Positions 1 through 9,993 of a stretch of 64,000 bases of DNA are shown here, piece by piece. The stretch lies in assembly GCA_903845935.1 (NCBI GenBank), contig CAIMZI010000131.1:1-64000 (forward strand), read 5' to 3'. Both the position numbers and the translations under genes were made by a program. The notes under the pieces are model-generated. The model was given only the letters and a program-made list of their open reading frames with translations, was not told where the DNA came from and searched no databases. This DNA is from an uncultured beta proteobacterium. Its GTDB lineage: Bacteria; Pseudomonadota; Gammaproteobacteria; Burkholderiales; Burkholderiaceae_C. Position 1 is the stretch's first letter, and each line of letters starts with the position of its first letter.

Positions 1-67
1 CGCGCCCATCCGCGCCCATCACAATCCCTACCCGCGCCACAAGCGCGACCTCTTTGAAGGAACCCCC

Positions 68-1663
68 ATGCTCGAAACCACGCTCAAGACCCAGTTGCAA
101 GCCTATTTGCAAAACCTGCGAGAGCCCATCCGCCTGATCGCATCGCTGGATGCCAGCGACAAGGCCGCCGAGCTGCGCGAACTGCTGGTGGAGATTGCCG
201 AGCTGTCCGACAAGGTGACCTTTGACGACAGCGGCACGGACGCCCGCAAGCCCTCGTTTGTCATTGCCAAAGAAGGCGAAACCCGCGGCGTGCGCTTTGC
301 CGCCATTCCGCTGGGCCATGAGTTCACCTCCCTGGTGCTGGCCCTGCTGTGGACCGGCGGCCACCCGCCCAAGGTGGCGGCCGAGGTGCTGGACCAGATC
401 AAGGCGCTGGACACCGAGATGAACTTCGAGGTCTATATGTCCCTGTCCTGCCACAACTGCCCGGACGTGGTGCAGGCGGCAGCGCTGATGGCCATCTTCA
501 ACCCCAAGATCAGCACCACCGTGATTGACGGTGGCATGTACCAGGCCGAGGTGGAAGCGCGCCAGGTCATGGGCGTGCCGCAGGTGTACATGAATGACGC
601 CGTGTTCGGCACCGGGAAAATGACGCTGGAAGAATTTGTTGGCAAGCTCGACAGCCATTCCGGCGACCGCGAAGCCGCCAAGCTCAACGCCAAGGACGCC
701 TTTGATATGCTGATCGTCGGCGGCGGCCCGGCCGGTGCGGCAGCGGCTGTGTATGCCGCGCGCAAGGGCATCCGGGTCGGTGTGGCAGCCGAGCGCTTTG
801 GCGGCCAGACCAATGACACCATGGCGATCGAGAACTACATTTCGGTGCTGGAGACCGACGGCCCCAGGTTTGCCGCTGCACTGGAGGCCCAGGTGCGCCA
901 CTACGGGGTGGACATCATGAACCTGCAGCGCGCCGACAAGATCGTTCCCTCGGCCACGCCCGGTGGCCTGACCGAGGTGCACATGGCCAACGGCGGCGTG
1001 CTCAAGGCCCGCAGCGTCATCCTCTCCACCGGCGCGCGCTGGCGCAATGTCAACGTGCCCGGCGAGGCCGAGTACAAAAACAAGGGCGTGGCCTACTGCC
1101 CGCATTGCGACGGCCCGCTGTTCAAGGGCAAGCGCGTGGCGGTGATTGGCGGCGGCAACTCCGGCGTGGAGGCCGCCATCGACCTGGCCGGTGTGGTGCA
1201 ACACGTGACCCTGGTGGAATTTGCCGACGCACTGAAGGCCGATGCGGTGCTGGTCAACAAGCTGCGCAGCTTGCCCAATGTGGAGATCCATGTAAATGCC
1301 CAGACCACCGAGATCACTGGCGATGGCCAAAAGGTCAACGGCCTGCGCTTCAAGGACCGCGCAACCAACGAAGAACATCTGGTGGAACTGGCCGGCGTGT
1401 TCGTGCAAATTGGACTGGTGCCCAACACCGAGTTTTTGAAAGGCACACTCGAACTCTCCAAGTTCGGCGAGATCGTGATTGACGCCAAGTGCCACACCAG
1501 CCTGCCAGGCGTGTTTGCCGCCGGTGACGTGACCACCGTGCCCTACAAGCAGATCGTCATCGCCGCCGGTGAAGGCTCCAAGGCGGCGCTGAGCGCCTTC
1601 GACTACCTGATCCGCCAGCCATTGCCAAGTGCAGCGTCGTCGACCGTAGCATCGCTGGGCTAG
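68..1663 (+). CDS. ahpF: Alkyl hydroperoxide reductase subunit F
   Basis: 531 aa; N-terminal tandem thioredoxin-like region with CHNC, then [20 protein letters not shown] motif and CPHCDGP redox motif typical of AhpF. Confidence 0.96.
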   Translation: MLETTLKTQLQAYLQNLREPIRLIASLDASDKAAELRELLVEIAELSDKVTFDDSGTDARKPSFVIAKEGETRGVRFAAIPLGHEFTSLVLALLWTGGHPPKVAAEVLDQIKALDTEMNFEVYMSLSCHNCPDVVQAAALMAIFNPKISTTVIDGGMYQAEVEARQVMGVPQVYMNDAVFGTGKMTLEEFVGKLDSHSGDREAAKLNAKDAFDMLIVGGGPAGAAAAVYAARKGIRVGVAAERFGGQTNDTMAIENYISVLETDGPRFAAALEAQVRHYGVDIMNLQRADKIVPSATPGGLTEVHMANGGVLKARSVILSTGARWRNVNVPGEAEYKNKGVAYCPHCDGPLFKGKRVAVIGGGNSGVEAAIDLAGVVQHVTLVEFADALKADAVLVNKLRSLPNVEIHVNAQTTEITGDGQKVNGLRFKDRATNEEHLVELAGVFVQIGLVPNTEFLKGTLELSKFGEIVIDAKCHTSLPGVFAAGDVTTVPYKQIVIAAGEGSKAALSAFDYLIRQPLPSAASSTVASLG

Positions 1664-1760
1664 GATTTGGTTGCTTGCCGATAGGGGTTTCAAATCGCAA
1701 CAATTCAGACACAGTTGCGGCTAGATCCCCTGTCTAATGCGCTTCAGGAAATAACTTTCG

Positions 1761-2129
1761 ATGAAACACTTGGAGCGCAGCATGGAACTACTCAACCAGA
1801 CACAAGGCGATGACGTACTGGTCATACAGATACAAGAAGACAATCTCGACGCCAGCAACGTGCGCGCCTTTCGCGAGGCCCTGCAGGCGCTGATCAAGGA
1901 TAAAACCCGCGTCGTGCTGGACATGTCGCATCTCAAGTTTGTCGACAGTTCGGGCTTGGGCGCACTGATTTCTTGTCTGCGCGACACCAATGGCCGCAAG
2001 GGCGATTTCCGCCTGAGCAATATGTCGCGTTCCGTGCTGGCTCTGTTCGAGCTCATGCGCATGCACCGCGTCTTTAGCATCCACGAAACCGCCGAGGGTG
2101 CGGTGAGCTCATTTAGCGCAATCAGCTAA
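1761..2129 (+). CDS. STAS-domain anti-sigma factor antagonist-like protein
   Basis: 122 aa; VVLDMSHLKFVDSSGLGALIS matches the STAS core with canonical DSSGLG phosphoacceptor motif. Confidence 0.9.
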   Translation: MKHLERSMELLNQTQGDDVLVIQIQEDNLDASNVRAFREALQALIKDKTRVVLDMSHLKFVDSSGLGALISCLRDTNGRKGDFRLSNMSRSVLALFELMRMHRVFSIHETAEGAVSSFSAIS

Positions 2130-2815
2130 AGGTCGACGCGCTCGAGCCGGTAGCCATAGCCGTAGACCGGCACCATTTTCCAGCCCATCTTGCCATCCAA
2201 CTGGAGCTTTTTGCGGATGCGGCTGACGTGGGTATCGACGGTGCGCGAATCCACTTCGCTGCTGATGCCCCAGATGCGGTCCAACAGATGGTCGCGAGAC
2301 ATCAGCTTGGCCGGATTCTGAAACAAATAGACCGACAAATCGAACTCTTTTTGCGTCAAGGTGACAGCCGCGCCATTCACCAACAGGCTGTGTTTTGGCA
2401 CGTCGATTTCATAGGCGCCCATGCGCATCACCGGAAGACCACCGGGGCTGGCACGGCGCGCTGCCGACAGCAGGCGGGCATTGAGCTCCTGCTGTTTGGC
2501 GGGCTTGACCACATAATCATCGGCACCCGCCTGCAAGGCCTCGACCACCGTTTGCTCGTCGTCGCGCGATGTCAGCACCACAATCGCCAGCTTCCAGCCC
2601 AGGCTTTGCCTGACCCAGCGCAGCACCTCACCGCCGTCCCCATCCGGCAACATCCAGTCCAGCAGCAACGCGTCAAAACTGCCGCCCTTGAGAGCGGCCA
2701 GCATGTCGGCCACGGTGCCAAACATTTCCAGGCTGTGCTGCGCACTGCGCAGCCACAGGTCCATCAGCGCCTGCTGATCCGGATCGTCTTCCAGTACACC
2801 GATGTGCATTTGCAT
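2126..2815 (-). CDS. OmpR-family two-component response regulator (REC + winged helix)
   Basis: 229 aa; REC with LLLDWMLPDGDG and K in VVKPAKQ; C-terminal SRDHLLDRIWG...VDTHVSRIRKKL trans_reg_C motif. Confidence 0.93.
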   Translation of the reverse strand: MQMHIGVLEDDPDQQALMDLWLRSAQHSLEMFGTVADMLAALKGGSFDALLLDWMLPDGDGGEVLRWVRQSLGWKLAIVVLTSRDDEQTVVEALQAGADDYVVKPAKQQELNARLLSAARRASPGGLPVMRMGAYEIDVPKHSLLVNGAAVTLTQKEFDLSVYLFQNPAKLMSRDHLLDRIWGISSEVDSRTVDTHVSRIRKKLQLDGKMGWKMVPVYGYGYRLERVDL

Positions 2816-2919
2816 TTTTCCTTATCGCCGGGACGCAGGCCCGGAAGTTCACAGTTCCGTCACATTACACGGGCTTAAGACCTTATTCTCCATCGATTAC
2901 AAAACAGGTTTGCGCACGC

Positions 2920-3618
2920 ATGATCACCTCTTCCCTGCTGACTTACATCGATTCTCTCACCGAGATTCAAAGCCACTTCGACTGGCATCGTCAGCAAGGG
3001 CAGCCTCTGTTGCTGATGTGCGCCGTAAGCGAAGGTCCCTTGCCGGCCATGGTGCAGGGGTTTGATGCGGCTCATGCCAACGTCCATGTGCGATGTGTCG
3101 AAATGCCTTCGTTGGACGATGACTGCAATGTAGCTTACGCCGTGATCGGTCAAAGCCCCAGCGGCGCCAACTTTCTGGCTTCCGGTAGGATGACGACACT
3201 GGCAGGCACCACAGACTGCTTTGCGCTCAGCCTGCCTGTATGGATCGATGTATCCCAGTCGCGCGACAACTACCGTTGCCCGGCGCCATTCGGACATTTT
3301 CTGCATTTCAGCGCGACCGATCCGCACCTCAATGACGTCGTCTGCCGGGTTCACAACATCAGCCTGGGGGGCCTGGCGGTGGAATGGGAGCACGACCAGC
3401 CACCGGAACTCTGCAGTGTCACCGACACCGCCATACTGCAGGCGCGCCACATCAAGGTCCAGTTGGGCAAGATGCGGGTGGCCCACATCCGCGCGCTGGC
3501 ACAGGGCTGCATCATCGGGCTCTATTTTGAACAGGACGTCCCACGCAGCTTCAATGCGCTGGTGCTGGACGTGCAGCGCACTGAACACCGCAGCCTGACC
3601 GAGCAGCATTCAAAGTAA
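2920..3618 (+). CDS. YcgR-like PilZ-domain flagellar brake protein
   Basis: 232 aa; PilZ motifs RDNYR (RxxxR) and NISLGG ([DN]xSxxG) after a YcgR-N-like region. Confidence 0.85.
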   Translation: MITSSLLTYIDSLTEIQSHFDWHRQQGQPLLLMCAVSEGPLPAMVQGFDAAHANVHVRCVEMPSLDDDCNVAYAVIGQSPSGANFLASGRMTTLAGTTDCFALSLPVWIDVSQSRDNYRCPAPFGHFLHFSATDPHLNDVVCRVHNISLGGLAVEWEHDQPPELCSVTDTAILQARHIKVQLGKMRVAHIRALAQGCIIGLYFEQDVPRSFNALVLDVQRTEHRSLTEQHSK

Positions 3619-3630
3619 GCAGGAAACGCA

Positions 3631-4053
3631 ATGGAAGACACCTTGCAAGCCACTGTCACAACGGCCCCGATGCTGGCGAGAATTCACCACGCCGCCATCA
3701 TCTGTTCGAACTATGGCGTATCGCGCCAGTTTTATACCGAGCTGCTGGGCTTGCCCGTGCTGGCCGAAAACTACCGCGCCGCGCGCGACTCCTGGAAGCT
3801 CGATCTGCAACTGCCCGATGGCAGCCAGGTCGAGCTGTTTTCGATGCCGGGCGCGCCGCACCGGCCTTCCTACCCAGAAGCCTGCGGACTGCGCCACCTG
3901 GCCTTTGCCGTGGCGGAACTACAAGCTTGGGTAGAGCATCTGCAGCGCTCTGGTGTCGCGGTAGAACCAGTGCGCCTGGATGAATTCACCGGCAAGCGCT
4001 TTGTGTTCTTCCAAGACCCCGACCAGCTTCCTCTGGAATTGGTTGAGCAGTGA
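3631..4053 (+). CDS. VOC-family (glyoxalase/bleomycin resistance) protein
   Basis: 140 aa; IHHAAIICSNYGVSRQFYTELLGLPVL... and PDQLPLELVE are typical VOC motifs. Confidence 0.9.
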   Translation: MEDTLQATVTTAPMLARIHHAAIICSNYGVSRQFYTELLGLPVLAENYRAARDSWKLDLQLPDGSQVELFSMPGAPHRPSYPEACGLRHLAFAVAELQAWVEHLQRSGVAVEPVRLDEFTGKRFVFFQDPDQLPLELVEQ

Positions 4054-4291
4054 CAGGATTGACCGCCTGAGTTGCAACTCCTGGACAGACGAAGTCACAA
4101 GATTTGCCTGCCCGTAGTATCACTCAAGGCTGATTGCAGGTGTTCACGCGGCTCAGTCGTAAGTCAGGTCAGCCGCGTTGGACGAAACCGCCGTCAAGTC
4201 AGTTTGGCCTAGCTGGTGGCTCGGACGAGCCCTACGCATGCGAATTACCGACGCACATTCCACTTGGTCTGCCCCCTGCGATCTGGAGAAT

Positions 4292-4996
4292 TTAGGCAGC
4301 GTCGGGAGTCTGGTTTCCTTTGGAAGCCTTCAAGAGGCTGTCGATTGCGGTGATCAGGGAGCCACCGCCTTGATAAAGCTGGCTGCCATGCAGCGCCTGT
4401 TCGATCGCGCCCGTACAGATCCACAGCAGGGGGACCCCAGAGACGCCCCGTCGGAGCATCAAAGCCTGCGAGGAAGCGGTACGTTGCGCGGTCGCTTGTT
4501 CAAGCGTCGCATCATTGCTGAGGCGAGCAGCGAACTGCGCCTTGTCAAAGGGTAATTCGCTCAATGCGGCCACAGTGGCTGCCACATCCGCCACAACGTC
4601 CGGTTTGGCCGTGTCTCGACCATCCACATAGCGCGCCAATTGCAAGGCGTGCATCAACCGCGGTTCGAGCGCAGGCGTGATTTGCCGCATAGCCGTGAGG
4701 GCACGGGTTGCGTGGCTGGAATCAAAGTGCACGCCAGCGCCGTTGAGTACCTGGTCGTGATAAGCCTGGCTGAAAATCTGACCAGTCATTTGGGCGATGC
4801 GCTGGTCATTGCGCCAAGCGTGCTCAACCCACTCCTTGGACATCGGACGGGCACCAGCGCCAGAAAACAGGCCCGTTGGCATTAATTCCAGCACTGTGGG
4901 AAATTGCTTAGCCAAAGCGGCAAGTGCAGGAGCGCTGGCGTAGCACCAGCCACACAGGGGGTCTAAAAAGTATTGCAATTTCAACGCTTGCGACAT
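4292..4996 (-). CDS. DsbA-family protein with CGWC motif
   Basis: ORF 4292..5104, start placed at MSQALKLQYFLDPLCGWCYASAPAL; conserved cis-Pro region GVSGVPLL. Confidence 0.85.
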   Translation of the reverse strand: MSQALKLQYFLDPLCGWCYASAPALAALAKQFPTVLELMPTGLFSGAGARPMSKEWVEHAWRNDQRIAQMTGQIFSQAYHDQVLNGAGVHFDSSHATRALTAMRQITPALEPRLMHALQLARYVDGRDTAKPDVVADVAATVAALSELPFDKAQFAARLSNDATLEQATAQRTASSQALMLRRGVSGVPLLWICTGAIEQALHGSQLYQGGGSLITAIDSLLKASKGNQTPDAA

Positions 4997-5103
4997 CACG
5001 AATTCCTTCCAATAAGCCAGAGCATCCAGCCTATTGGAAATTGAATAGAACATATACGACGCAATGATTGACTTACTGTTGCATAAATTGAGACAATAGA
5101 CCA

Positions 5104-6006
5104 ATGGACAGAATCACAGCAATGCGCGTGTATGTGGAAACTGCCGAGCGCGGTAGCCTTTCTGCGGCTGCGCTCCAGACAGGGATGTCTAGAGCCATGG
5201 CATCGCGCTACCTAGCGTCGATTGAGCAATGGGCTGGAGCACGTCTCATGCACCGCTCCACGCGCCGGCTGAGCCTGACGGCAGCAGGTCAACGGATGCT
5301 GAGCTTGTGCCGCGAGATGCTGGTCGTATCGACGCAAGTCGATCGACTGGCGGCCGAATCGGAGGACGAGCCACAAGGCCAACTGCGCATAACGGCAAGC
5401 AGCATCTTTTCTCAAACGCAGTTGGCGCCCGCAATAATGGACTTTCTCGCGCGCTATCCCAAGGCATCAGTGGATTTGCAGGCGCTGGACCGAACGGTGA
5501 ACCTGATCGAAGAGCGTATCGACCTGGCCATCCGGATCACAGCGGAACTCGAGCCCAACCTGATTGCTCGCAGGATCGGAACTTGTCGCTCAGCGATCTG
5601 CGCTGCGCCCGCCTATTTGCGCGCGCGCGAAGTTCCCAGGCAGGCGTGCGATCTCGCATCGCACAACTGTCTGAGCTATGCCTATTTCAGCCAGAGCCTG
5701 TGGCAGTTCATGCACCAGGGCGAAATGGTGGCCGTCCCCGTTCATGGCAATTTCAGCACCAATGATTCCGCAACGCTGCTGCGTGCGGCATTGGCAGGCG
5801 GGGGCATCGTCATGTTGCCCACCTTCGCCATAGAAGAAGATCTTCGCACTGGGCGTTTGGTGCAACTGCTGAGTGACCATGAAGTTGCGGACATGGGCAT
5901 TCACGGGGTCTATACCACTCGCCAACACCAATCGGCGCTGATGCGCGCAATGATTGACTTCCTGGCGCAGCGCTTCGACGACGGAATGAAACCCAACACA
6001 ATATGA
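5104..6006 (+). CDS. LysR-family transcriptional regulator
   Basis: 300 aa; N-terminal HTH MRVYVETAERGSLSAAALQTGMSRAMASRYLASIEQWAGARLMHRSTRRLSLT; divergent from DsbA-like gene. Confidence 0.95.
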   Translation: MDRITAMRVYVETAERGSLSAAALQTGMSRAMASRYLASIEQWAGARLMHRSTRRLSLTAAGQRMLSLCREMLVVSTQVDRLAAESEDEPQGQLRITASSIFSQTQLAPAIMDFLARYPKASVDLQALDRTVNLIEERIDLAIRITAELEPNLIARRIGTCRSAICAAPAYLRAREVPRQACDLASHNCLSYAYFSQSLWQFMHQGEMVAVPVHGNFSTNDSATLLRAALAGGGIVMLPTFAIEEDLRTGRLVQLLSDHEVADMGIHGVYTTRQHQSALMRAMIDFLAQRFDDGMKPNTI

Positions 6007-6273
6007 TCGGCGACATCGCGCTGGCTACAGGGAATTATGCGTTCGCACAGCGGACACAGCAGCTCACCACACACGCCGGCTCGGAGACTACCGGGACAGC
6101 GGTTTAGTCCATCAGCCCTTCTGAGTCATGACCGACCGAAACCCCAATGACTCCTGACGCTGCCCAAGCGCCGACCACATCCCGTGCCAGAGTTCACACA
6201 TCGACCATACATTGCGGTTGTGCATTTTTAAAATCGCGGCTTCACCCCCACTGTATGCCAAGGAAACCCCGCC

Positions 6274-7314
6274 ATGAAGATGACCGTGCTGTATGCCGGC
6301 CAAAGCTCGCCCCACGCCGGCTGGGCCGCCATTGACGAACTGGCGCTGATCCTGGCGCGCGTATTTGGCGCCGAACTGCTGTCACCCGCGATTGCACCCA
6401 ACGCACTGTTGCGGCGCATCACCGGGCGCGAGAAGCTGCAATTTGCCCCGCTGGACTGTGCCGGTGGTGATGTGCTGTTCGTAGTGGCACGGGGCCCGGA
6501 AGACCTCGCCATGGTCGGCGCCATCCGCAATGTGCGCGCCAAGTTCAGCCGCATCCATGCCTTTGTCACCGACACCTATTTCCAGGCCGGCTTTTACAAG
6601 CAGACGGCGCTGTTTGACAGCATCACCGTCACGGCCCATGAAGACATCGCCTTCCCGGCGCAGAAGTACGGCATTGCGGTACACCAGCTATACCAGGGCA
6701 CCGACGCGCTGCAATGGGCGCCGCGCCGGCCCTTGGCACGCGAGATCGACGTGATGTCCTTCGGCCGCACGCCACGCAGCTACCAGAGCGCGCTGACCCA
6801 GGCCTTCCACCGCATGGACTCCCCCTATTTGTACCTGCACTCGCCGCTGGGCAATCTGTCCGGTCCCACCGTTCAGGTGGAGCGCGCCATGCTTTTCAAG
6901 CTCTTGCACCGCACCCGCATCTCGCTGGCATTTCATTTGTTGATCGAACCACAAGGTGGGCGTCCACGCTCCATGATGGTGACCAGTCGCTGGCTGGAGT
7001 CTCTGCTCTCGGGTTGCGTGGTGGCGGGCCGTCGACCGGTCTCGCGCATGGCCGACGAGATGCTGGACTGGGAAGGCAGCACCATCGAACTCTCTGCCGA
7101 ACCCGAAGAAGCGGTGCAGGACTTGCAAGCGCTGTTGCAGGACGAAGAGGCTATGAGTCAGCAGCGCCGCGTCAATGTGCGCAACACCCTGCAACGCCAT
7201 GACTGGCGCCAGCGCATAGCCACGCTGTGCGGTTTGAATGATTGGGATGTGCCGTCTGCCTTGCAGGACGAGCTGCAGCAGCTCGAAGCGTTGGCCGACC
7301 TATGGCGCGATTAG
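6274..7314 (+). CDS. Glycosyltransferase-like protein (EPS locus)
   Basis: 346 aa; C-terminal SRWLESLLSGCVVAGRRP...EEAVQDLQALL resembles GT-B/CgeB-type C-termini; first gene of the EPS region. Confidence 0.6.
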   Translation: MKMTVLYAGQSSPHAGWAAIDELALILARVFGAELLSPAIAPNALLRRITGREKLQFAPLDCAGGDVLFVVARGPEDLAMVGAIRNVRAKFSRIHAFVTDTYFQAGFYKQTALFDSITVTAHEDIAFPAQKYGIAVHQLYQGTDALQWAPRRPLAREIDVMSFGRTPRSYQSALTQAFHRMDSPYLYLHSPLGNLSGPTVQVERAMLFKLLHRTRISLAFHLLIEPQGGRPRSMMVTSRWLESLLSGCVVAGRRPVSRMADEMLDWEGSTIELSAEPEEAVQDLQALLQDEEAMSQQRRVNVRNTLQRHDWRQRIATLCGLNDWDVPSALQDELQQLEALADLWRD

Positions 7315-7375
7315 CCACGCACAAGTTCACATTTCGGTAACGATGAATGGCGCCCGGCCAAAGACACTAGCGGGC

Positions 7376-8395
7376 ATGACGAAAACACTTCGCAACCCAC
7401 GCACCGCCAAGCTGATGAACCTGCTGGCCATCACCACGCTGGCCTTGCTGGCAGCCTGCGCCAGCACCCCCGTGCCCCATGCCGAAAACTTCCGCCCGAT
7501 TGGCAAACCGGTCGCCACCGCCCTCCTGTCCAAGGAAGAACTGGCTCTGATCGAGGAATCCAACAACCCGGTCTACCGCATGGGCAGCGGCGATGTGGTG
7601 CGCCTGGAAGTGTTTGGCCGCCCCGAGGTCAGTGGCAAGCACATCGTCGGACCCGACGGCAAGATCAGCGTACCGCTGGCCGGTGACCTGGCCCTGGGTG
7701 AGCTGACCCGCGAAGAGGGCCGCGATCTGGTGACACAGCGCCTGCGCACTTTTTTCACCCAACCCTTTGTCAGCCTGATCATTGACGAGTACACCTCCAA
7801 CCAGGTCACCGTGCTGGGTCGGGTGGAACACGCCGGAGTGCAAAAATTCGCCCAGTCACCGACCCTGGCCGAAGTGCTGGCCGGCGCCGGTGCCATGCCG
7901 ATTCTGGACAAGCAGGCCACGCTGACACGCTGCGCCATCATGCGCGGACGCGACAAACTGATCTGGGTCGATCTCAAGGCGCTGCTCAATGGCGACCCGG
8001 CCTACAACCTGCGCATGAAAAAGGGTGACATCGTCTTCATCCCCGACTCGTCCGACACCTCCATTTATGTGCTGGGCCAGGTCATCCGTCCCGGCTCCTA
8101 CCGACTGACACCGCGCATGACCGTGCTCGACGCCCTGGCCCAGGCCGGTGGCCCCAGCGATGATGCCAAGCCCCAGCAGATTGGCCTGTACCGTGCCGGC
8201 AGCAACAGCACCGAGGTGATTGCCTTTGCCGACCTGATCAACCCGGCGCGCGCTGCCAACTTCGCCATGGAGGACGGCGACGTGCTGTTCCTGCCGCGCA
8301 GTGGTCTAGGTGACTTCGGCTATTTGATGCGCCAGATCTCGCCCAGCCTGTCTTTCCTGACCTTTGGCGCCACCCTCAACACGCTGACCAAGTAA
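7376..8395 (+). CDS. Polysaccharide export (Wza-like) outer-membrane lipoprotein
   Basis: Start placed at MTKTLRNPRTAKLMNLL...LLAACAS (lipobox); YRMGSGDVVRLEVFGRPEVSGKHIVGPDGKISVPLAG Poly_export motif and SLBB-like repeats. Confidence 0.93.
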   Translation: MTKTLRNPRTAKLMNLLAITTLALLAACASTPVPHAENFRPIGKPVATALLSKEELALIEESNNPVYRMGSGDVVRLEVFGRPEVSGKHIVGPDGKISVPLAGDLALGELTREEGRDLVTQRLRTFFTQPFVSLIIDEYTSNQVTVLGRVEHAGVQKFAQSPTLAEVLAGAGAMPILDKQATLTRCAIMRGRDKLIWVDLKALLNGDPAYNLRMKKGDIVFIPDSSDTSIYVLGQVIRPGSYRLTPRMTVLDALAQAGGPSDDAKPQQIGLYRAGSNSTEVIAFADLINPARAANFAMEDGDVLFLPRSGLGDFGYLMRQISPSLSFLTFGATLNTLTK

Positions 8396-8398
8396 GCC

Positions 8399-9394
8399 AT
8401 GAACCCCAAAGTCTCCGTCATCATCATCGGCCGCAACGAAGGCCAGCGCCTGCAGCGCTGCATCGCCTCGGTGCAGCAGGCCGATTGGGGCACACTGCAG
8501 CACGACATCTGCTATGTGGACTCCCGCTCCACCGACAACAGCCTGGCCCTGGCGCAAGCCCAGGGTGCCCACACCTTGGTCTTGCCCGAAGGCCCTATGT
8601 GCGCCGCCAAGGCACGCAACCTGGGATGGCAGGCGGCCAAGGGCGAGTTCATCTTGTTTCTGGATGGCGACACCGAACTTCACCCGGATTTTGTACAGCA
8701 CGCGCTGACCGCACTCGATGACAGCAGCCTGTGCGCCGCCTGGGGCCACCGGCGCGAATCGAACCCGCAGCAGTCGATCTACACCCGGGTGCTGGACCTG
8801 GACTGGATTTATCCCGCTGGTATCACGCCCTACTTCGGCGGCGACGTGCTGGTGCGGCGCAGCGCTCTGGCCCAGGTGGGCGGCTTTGATGCCACGCTCA
8901 ATGCCGGTGAAGAACCCGAGCTGTGTGCCCGCCTGCGGTCCAAAGGCTGGAAGATTTTGCACATCGATTCCCCCATGACCCGCCACGACCTGGCGGTGCG
9001 CAGCTTCAAGGGCTATGCCCGGCGCTGCTACCGCTCCGGCATTGCCTATGCCGAGGTAACGCACCGCATGCGGGCAATGGGCGACGCGCTGTGGCAACAC
9101 GAAGCAAAGCGTGATCTGGTGCACGGCCTGTTGTATGCGTCGGCGCCCTTGTTGCTGGCGCTGGCCTTTGCGCTGCATCTGCTGGCCGGTGCGCTGCTGG
9201 CCGCCTTGGGCTTGGCGGTGCTGCTTCGCAGTGCCTGGCGTTGCCGCGATCGTGCCGCCGGCGATGTGTTGTTGGCGCTGCAGTACGCGCTGCATTCGCA
9301 TGTGCAAAAGATTCCGGCTTGCCTGGGCCAACTGGCCTGGAAGCGGGCGCACGCGCGCTCACAGCGCCTGGCCCTGGTTGACTACAAGGAATAA
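8399..9394 (+). CDS. Family 2 glycosyltransferase
   Basis: 331 aa; KVSVIIIGRNEGQRLQRCIASV and FILFLDGDTELHPDFV. Confidence 0.93.
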   Translation: MNPKVSVIIIGRNEGQRLQRCIASVQQADWGTLQHDICYVDSRSTDNSLALAQAQGAHTLVLPEGPMCAAKARNLGWQAAKGEFILFLDGDTELHPDFVQHALTALDDSSLCAAWGHRRESNPQQSIYTRVLDLDWIYPAGITPYFGGDVLVRRSALAQVGGFDATLNAGEEPELCARLRSKGWKILHIDSPMTRHDLAVRSFKGYARRCYRSGIAYAEVTHRMRAMGDALWQHEAKRDLVHGLLYASAPLLLALAFALHLLAGALLAALGLAVLLRSAWRCRDRAAGDVLLALQYALHSHVQKIPACLGQLAWKRAHARSQRLALVDYKE

Positions 9395-9398
9395 GCCG

Positions 9399-9980
9399 AT
9401 GCTCAAAAATACCTTGTCATGGCTGCTCTGGCCCCTGGCCCGCATCACGCGCACCCTGGGCGCACGGCTGATGGCGCTGTGGAGCTTTGCCCGCCTGAGC
9501 GAAAGCCTGGGGTACCCGCTGCACCCCTCCAGCGTGGTTCTCGGCACGGTGGCCGTGGAAGGCACGGCCCACATCCGCATCGGCCGCAACGCGCGCATTT
9601 ATCCCGGCGTGGTGTTGGAAACGCAAGGTGCCGGGCGCATTGTGATTGGCGACAACGTGGTGCTTTCGCGCGGCGTGCACATCGTGGCCTTTGATGCGGT
9701 CACCCTGGGCGACGACTGCATGGTCGGCGAATACGCCAGCCTGCGCGATGCAGACCACCGCCGCAGCCGGGTCTCCATGCGCGACAGCGGCCATGACTGC
9801 GCGGCCATTGTGCTGGGCAGCAATGTCTGGATCGGGCGCGGCGCCTGCGTGCTCAAGGGCGTGCACATTGGCGAGAACAGCATCATCGGTGCCCATGCCG
9901 TGGTCACCCGCGATGTGGCTGCCTCTTCCTGTGCCGTGGGCGTTCCCGCACGCGCCCAACTGCTTTCATTTCCCGTCTAA
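9399..9980 (+). CDS. LbH (hexapeptide-repeat) acyltransferase
   Basis: Start placed at MLKNTLSWLL within ORF 9111..9980; hexapeptide repeats GRIVIGDNVVLSRGVHIVAF...ENSIIGAHAVVTRDV. Confidence 0.9.
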   Translation: MLKNTLSWLLWPLARITRTLGARLMALWSFARLSESLGYPLHPSSVVLGTVAVEGTAHIRIGRNARIYPGVVLETQGAGRIVIGDNVVLSRGVHIVAFDAVTLGDDCMVGEYASLRDADHRRSRVSMRDSGHDCAAIVLGSNVWIGRGACVLKGVHIGENSIIGAHAVVTRDVAASSCAVGVPARAQLLSFPV

Positions 9981-9993
9981 GAACTGCTTACCC

